Shown here piece by piece: positions 6,356 to 7,599 of a stretch of DNA of 7,599 nucleotides (its first letter is position 1; every line of letters begins with the position of its first letter). Below the pieces are notes generated by a model. The model searched no databases. It saw nothing but the letters and a program-made list of their open reading frames with translations, and had not been told where the DNA came from. The position numbers were made by a program, and so were the translations under genes. Source of the DNA: Oscillospiraceae bacterium (GTDB taxonomy: Bacteria > Bacillota > Clostridia > Oscillospirales > Oscillospiraceae); NCBI GenBank assembly GCA_024404735.1, contig JAKSPP010000070.1, forward strand, positions 1 to 7,599, written 5' to 3'.

Positions 6356-7599
6356 TTACTCCTTACCGTGGATTTTCCTTTCAAAGCGGTCCTTCTCACT
6401 GACCGCAGGTGTGAATGTGGGGTATCCGCCGCCAAAGCAGGCGGTACAGAAGCCTCTGTCCTCCCCGCAGAGCTTACGAACGCCCTCAAGACTGAGGTAA
6501 CCGAGAGAGTCAACACCGATTATTTTTGCAATTTCCTCAACGCTGTGATGGTTTGCGATAAGATGATCGGGAGAGTCTATGTCAACTCCGTAGTAGCAGG
6601 GTGAAACAAAGGGAGGTGCACTGACGCGCATATGTATTTCCTTTGCCCCTGCGCGTCTTAGCATATCAATGGTTCTTCTGCAGGTTGTTCCTCTGACGAT
6701 GCTGTCGTCGATAAGAACGATTCTTTTGCCCTTTATAACGGGAGCAATGGGGTTAAGCTTTATGTCAACTCCGACCTCTCTCATTTCCTGGGTGGGGGCA
6801 ATAAAGGTTCTGCCTATGTATTTGTTTTTTGTAAAGCCTATTTCATAGGGGATTTTTGAGGCCTTTGCATATCCGACGGCTGCATCAAGTCCGCTGTCCG
6901 GAACGCCGATAACGAGGTCTGCGGATACGGGATGCTCCTTTGCAAGAATCTCTCCGGCTTTCTGCCTTGCAAGAGAAACGCAGGCTCCGTCAATAACGGA
7001 ATCGGGTCTTGCAAAATAGATATATTCAAAAACGCACAGGCTTCTGCCTACCTTACCGCAGTGCTCCTTGTTGCTTGAAATACCTTTTTCGTCAACAGTA
7101 ACTACCTCGCCGGGCAGAACATCTCTTATGAATTCCGCTCCGACGGCATCAAGTGCGCAGGTTTCGGAGGCAAATACAACAGAGCCATCCTGTGTTTTTC
7201 CGATACAGAGGGGTCTGAAGCCGTGAGGGTCCCTTGCGGCAATAAGCTTTGAGGGGGATGAAATTACAAGGCTGTATGCTCCTTCAATTACGTTCATTGC
7301 TCTGCATACGGCATCCTCAATGCTGGAGGCAGACAGCCTCTCGCGAACGATAATATACGCAATTACCTCGCTGTCTGTTGTTGTATGGAAAATGGAGCCC
7401 TGTTCTTCAAGAGCATCGCGAAGCTCGGAGGAATTGACAAGGTTTCCGTTATGGGCAAGTGCCATACGGCCCTTGTGGTGATTTATTATAAGGGGCTGAA
7501 CATTGCGAAGATTGTCTCTTCCCGTTGTTGCGTAGCGAACATGGCCTACGGCAATATTTCCCGGCCCGAGGGCGGCAAGCTCTCTGCCGGTGAATACCT
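6356..7599 (-). CDS. purF: Amidophosphoribosyltransferase, 5'-truncated by window edge
   Basis: PurF makes 5-phosphoribosylamine from PRPP and glutamine, the committed step of cytosolic de novo purine synthesis. The frame is open to the window edge, giving 413 visible residues of about 470-480. The missing N-terminus would hold the catalytic cysteine of the glutaminase domain and any propeptide. The visible part starts inside that domain with GHVRYATTG (about 7540-7514) and NVQPL, followed by LAHNGNLVN. The Met at 7465 lies inside this conserved block and is not the start. Numbered from that Met, the PRPP-binding loop is IDDSIVRGTT (252-261). Cysteines 144 (SLCVFEYIYFARPDS), 290 (SPCYYG), 340 and 343 (GFCTAC) match the four ligands of the 4Fe-4S cluster in the Bacillus subtilis enzyme. 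The C-terminus is complete and ends in TAA. carA follows 9 bases later, and the carA ribosome-binding site lies in the last purF codons. No frameshift is seen. Family assignment is very secure. Confidence 0.97.
   Translation of the reverse strand, partial: VFTGRELAALGPGNIAVGHVRYATTGRDNLRNVQPLIINHHKGRMALAHNGNLVNSSELRDALEEQGSIFHTTTDSEVIAYIIVRERLSASSIEDAVCRAMNVIEGAYSLVISSPSKLIAARDPHGFRPLCIGKTQDGSVVFASETCALDAVGAEFIRDVLPGEVVTVDEKGISSNKEHCGKVGRSLCVFEYIYFARPDSVIDGACVSLARQKAGEILAKEHPVSADLVIGVPDSGLDAAVGYAKASKIPYEIGFTKNKYIGRTFIAPTQEMREVGVDIKLNPIAPVIKGKRIVLIDDSIVRGTTCRRTIDMLRRAGAKEIHMRVSAPPFVSPCYYGVDIDSPDHLIANHHSVEEIAKIIGVDSLGYLSLEGVRKLCGEDRGFCTACFGGGYPTFTPAVSEKDRFERKIHGKE
6359..6364 (-). promoter_or_regulatory. 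Ribosome-binding site of carA
   Basis: AAGGAG sits immediately before the purF TAA, overlapping the last two purF codons, with a rather long 12-base spacer to the carA ATG. Ribosomes ending purF therefore cover the carA initiation region, which suggests translational coupling. Confidence 0.75.

Larger units (their letters stand above)
92..7599 (-). other. Predicted polycistronic unit purF-carA-carB-dapF-dapL
   Basis: Five genes lie on one strand with gaps of 9, -8, 15 and 2 bases, leaving no room for internal promoters outside coding sequence. They are inferred to be co-transcribed from a promoter beyond 7599, possibly with more purine genes upstream. Internal promoters within coding sequence cannot be excluded by eye. 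Confidence 0.8.

Overview
The window is one compact biosynthetic gene cluster. All five genes read on the minus strand, so transcription runs from position 7599 towards position 1. In that order they are purF (5' end cut off by the window edge), carA, carB, dapF and dapL. The gaps are 9, -8 (an overlap), 15 and 2 bases. Each of the four starts inside the window has a purine-rich Shine-Dalgarno sequence. No promoter, riboswitch or attenuator is visible between genes, so the set looks like the distal part of a single polycistronic unit whose promoter lies beyond position 7599. Apart from the first 91 bases the window is entirely coding.

The sequence suggests a Gram-positive anaerobe of the Clostridia, possibly of the Ruminococcus/Oscillospira type. 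The reasons are strong Shine-Dalgarno sites, moderate base composition, a Bacillus-type PurF with all four iron-sulfur cysteines, and lysine/meso-diaminopimelate synthesis by the LL-diaminopimelate aminotransferase route (DapL plus DapF). The exact lineage cannot be fixed from this window.

Region by region: 6356-7599 is purF, the first committed step of purine synthesis. 5252-6346 and 2080-5259 are carA and carB, the two subunits of glutamine-dependent carbamoyl-phosphate synthetase, which feeds pyrimidines and arginine. 1279-2064 is dapF and 92-1276 is dapL, the last two enzymes before meso-diaminopimelate, used for lysine and peptidoglycan. PurF and CarA both take amide nitrogen from glutamine. 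CarB keeps the residues that bind a regulatory nucleotide in the E. coli enzyme. DapL makes LL-diaminopimelate and DapF epimerises it.

The genes themselves are ordinary, and I see no new defence system or other exotic system. The most interesting part is the last 91 bases downstream of dapL. They hold what looks like one arm of a strong intrinsic terminator. Its partner arm is missing, and in its place is a sequence resembling the terminal repeat of an insertion sequence. This suggests a mobile element landed in the loop of the operon's terminator; that is an inference which the next few kilobases of sequence would settle.
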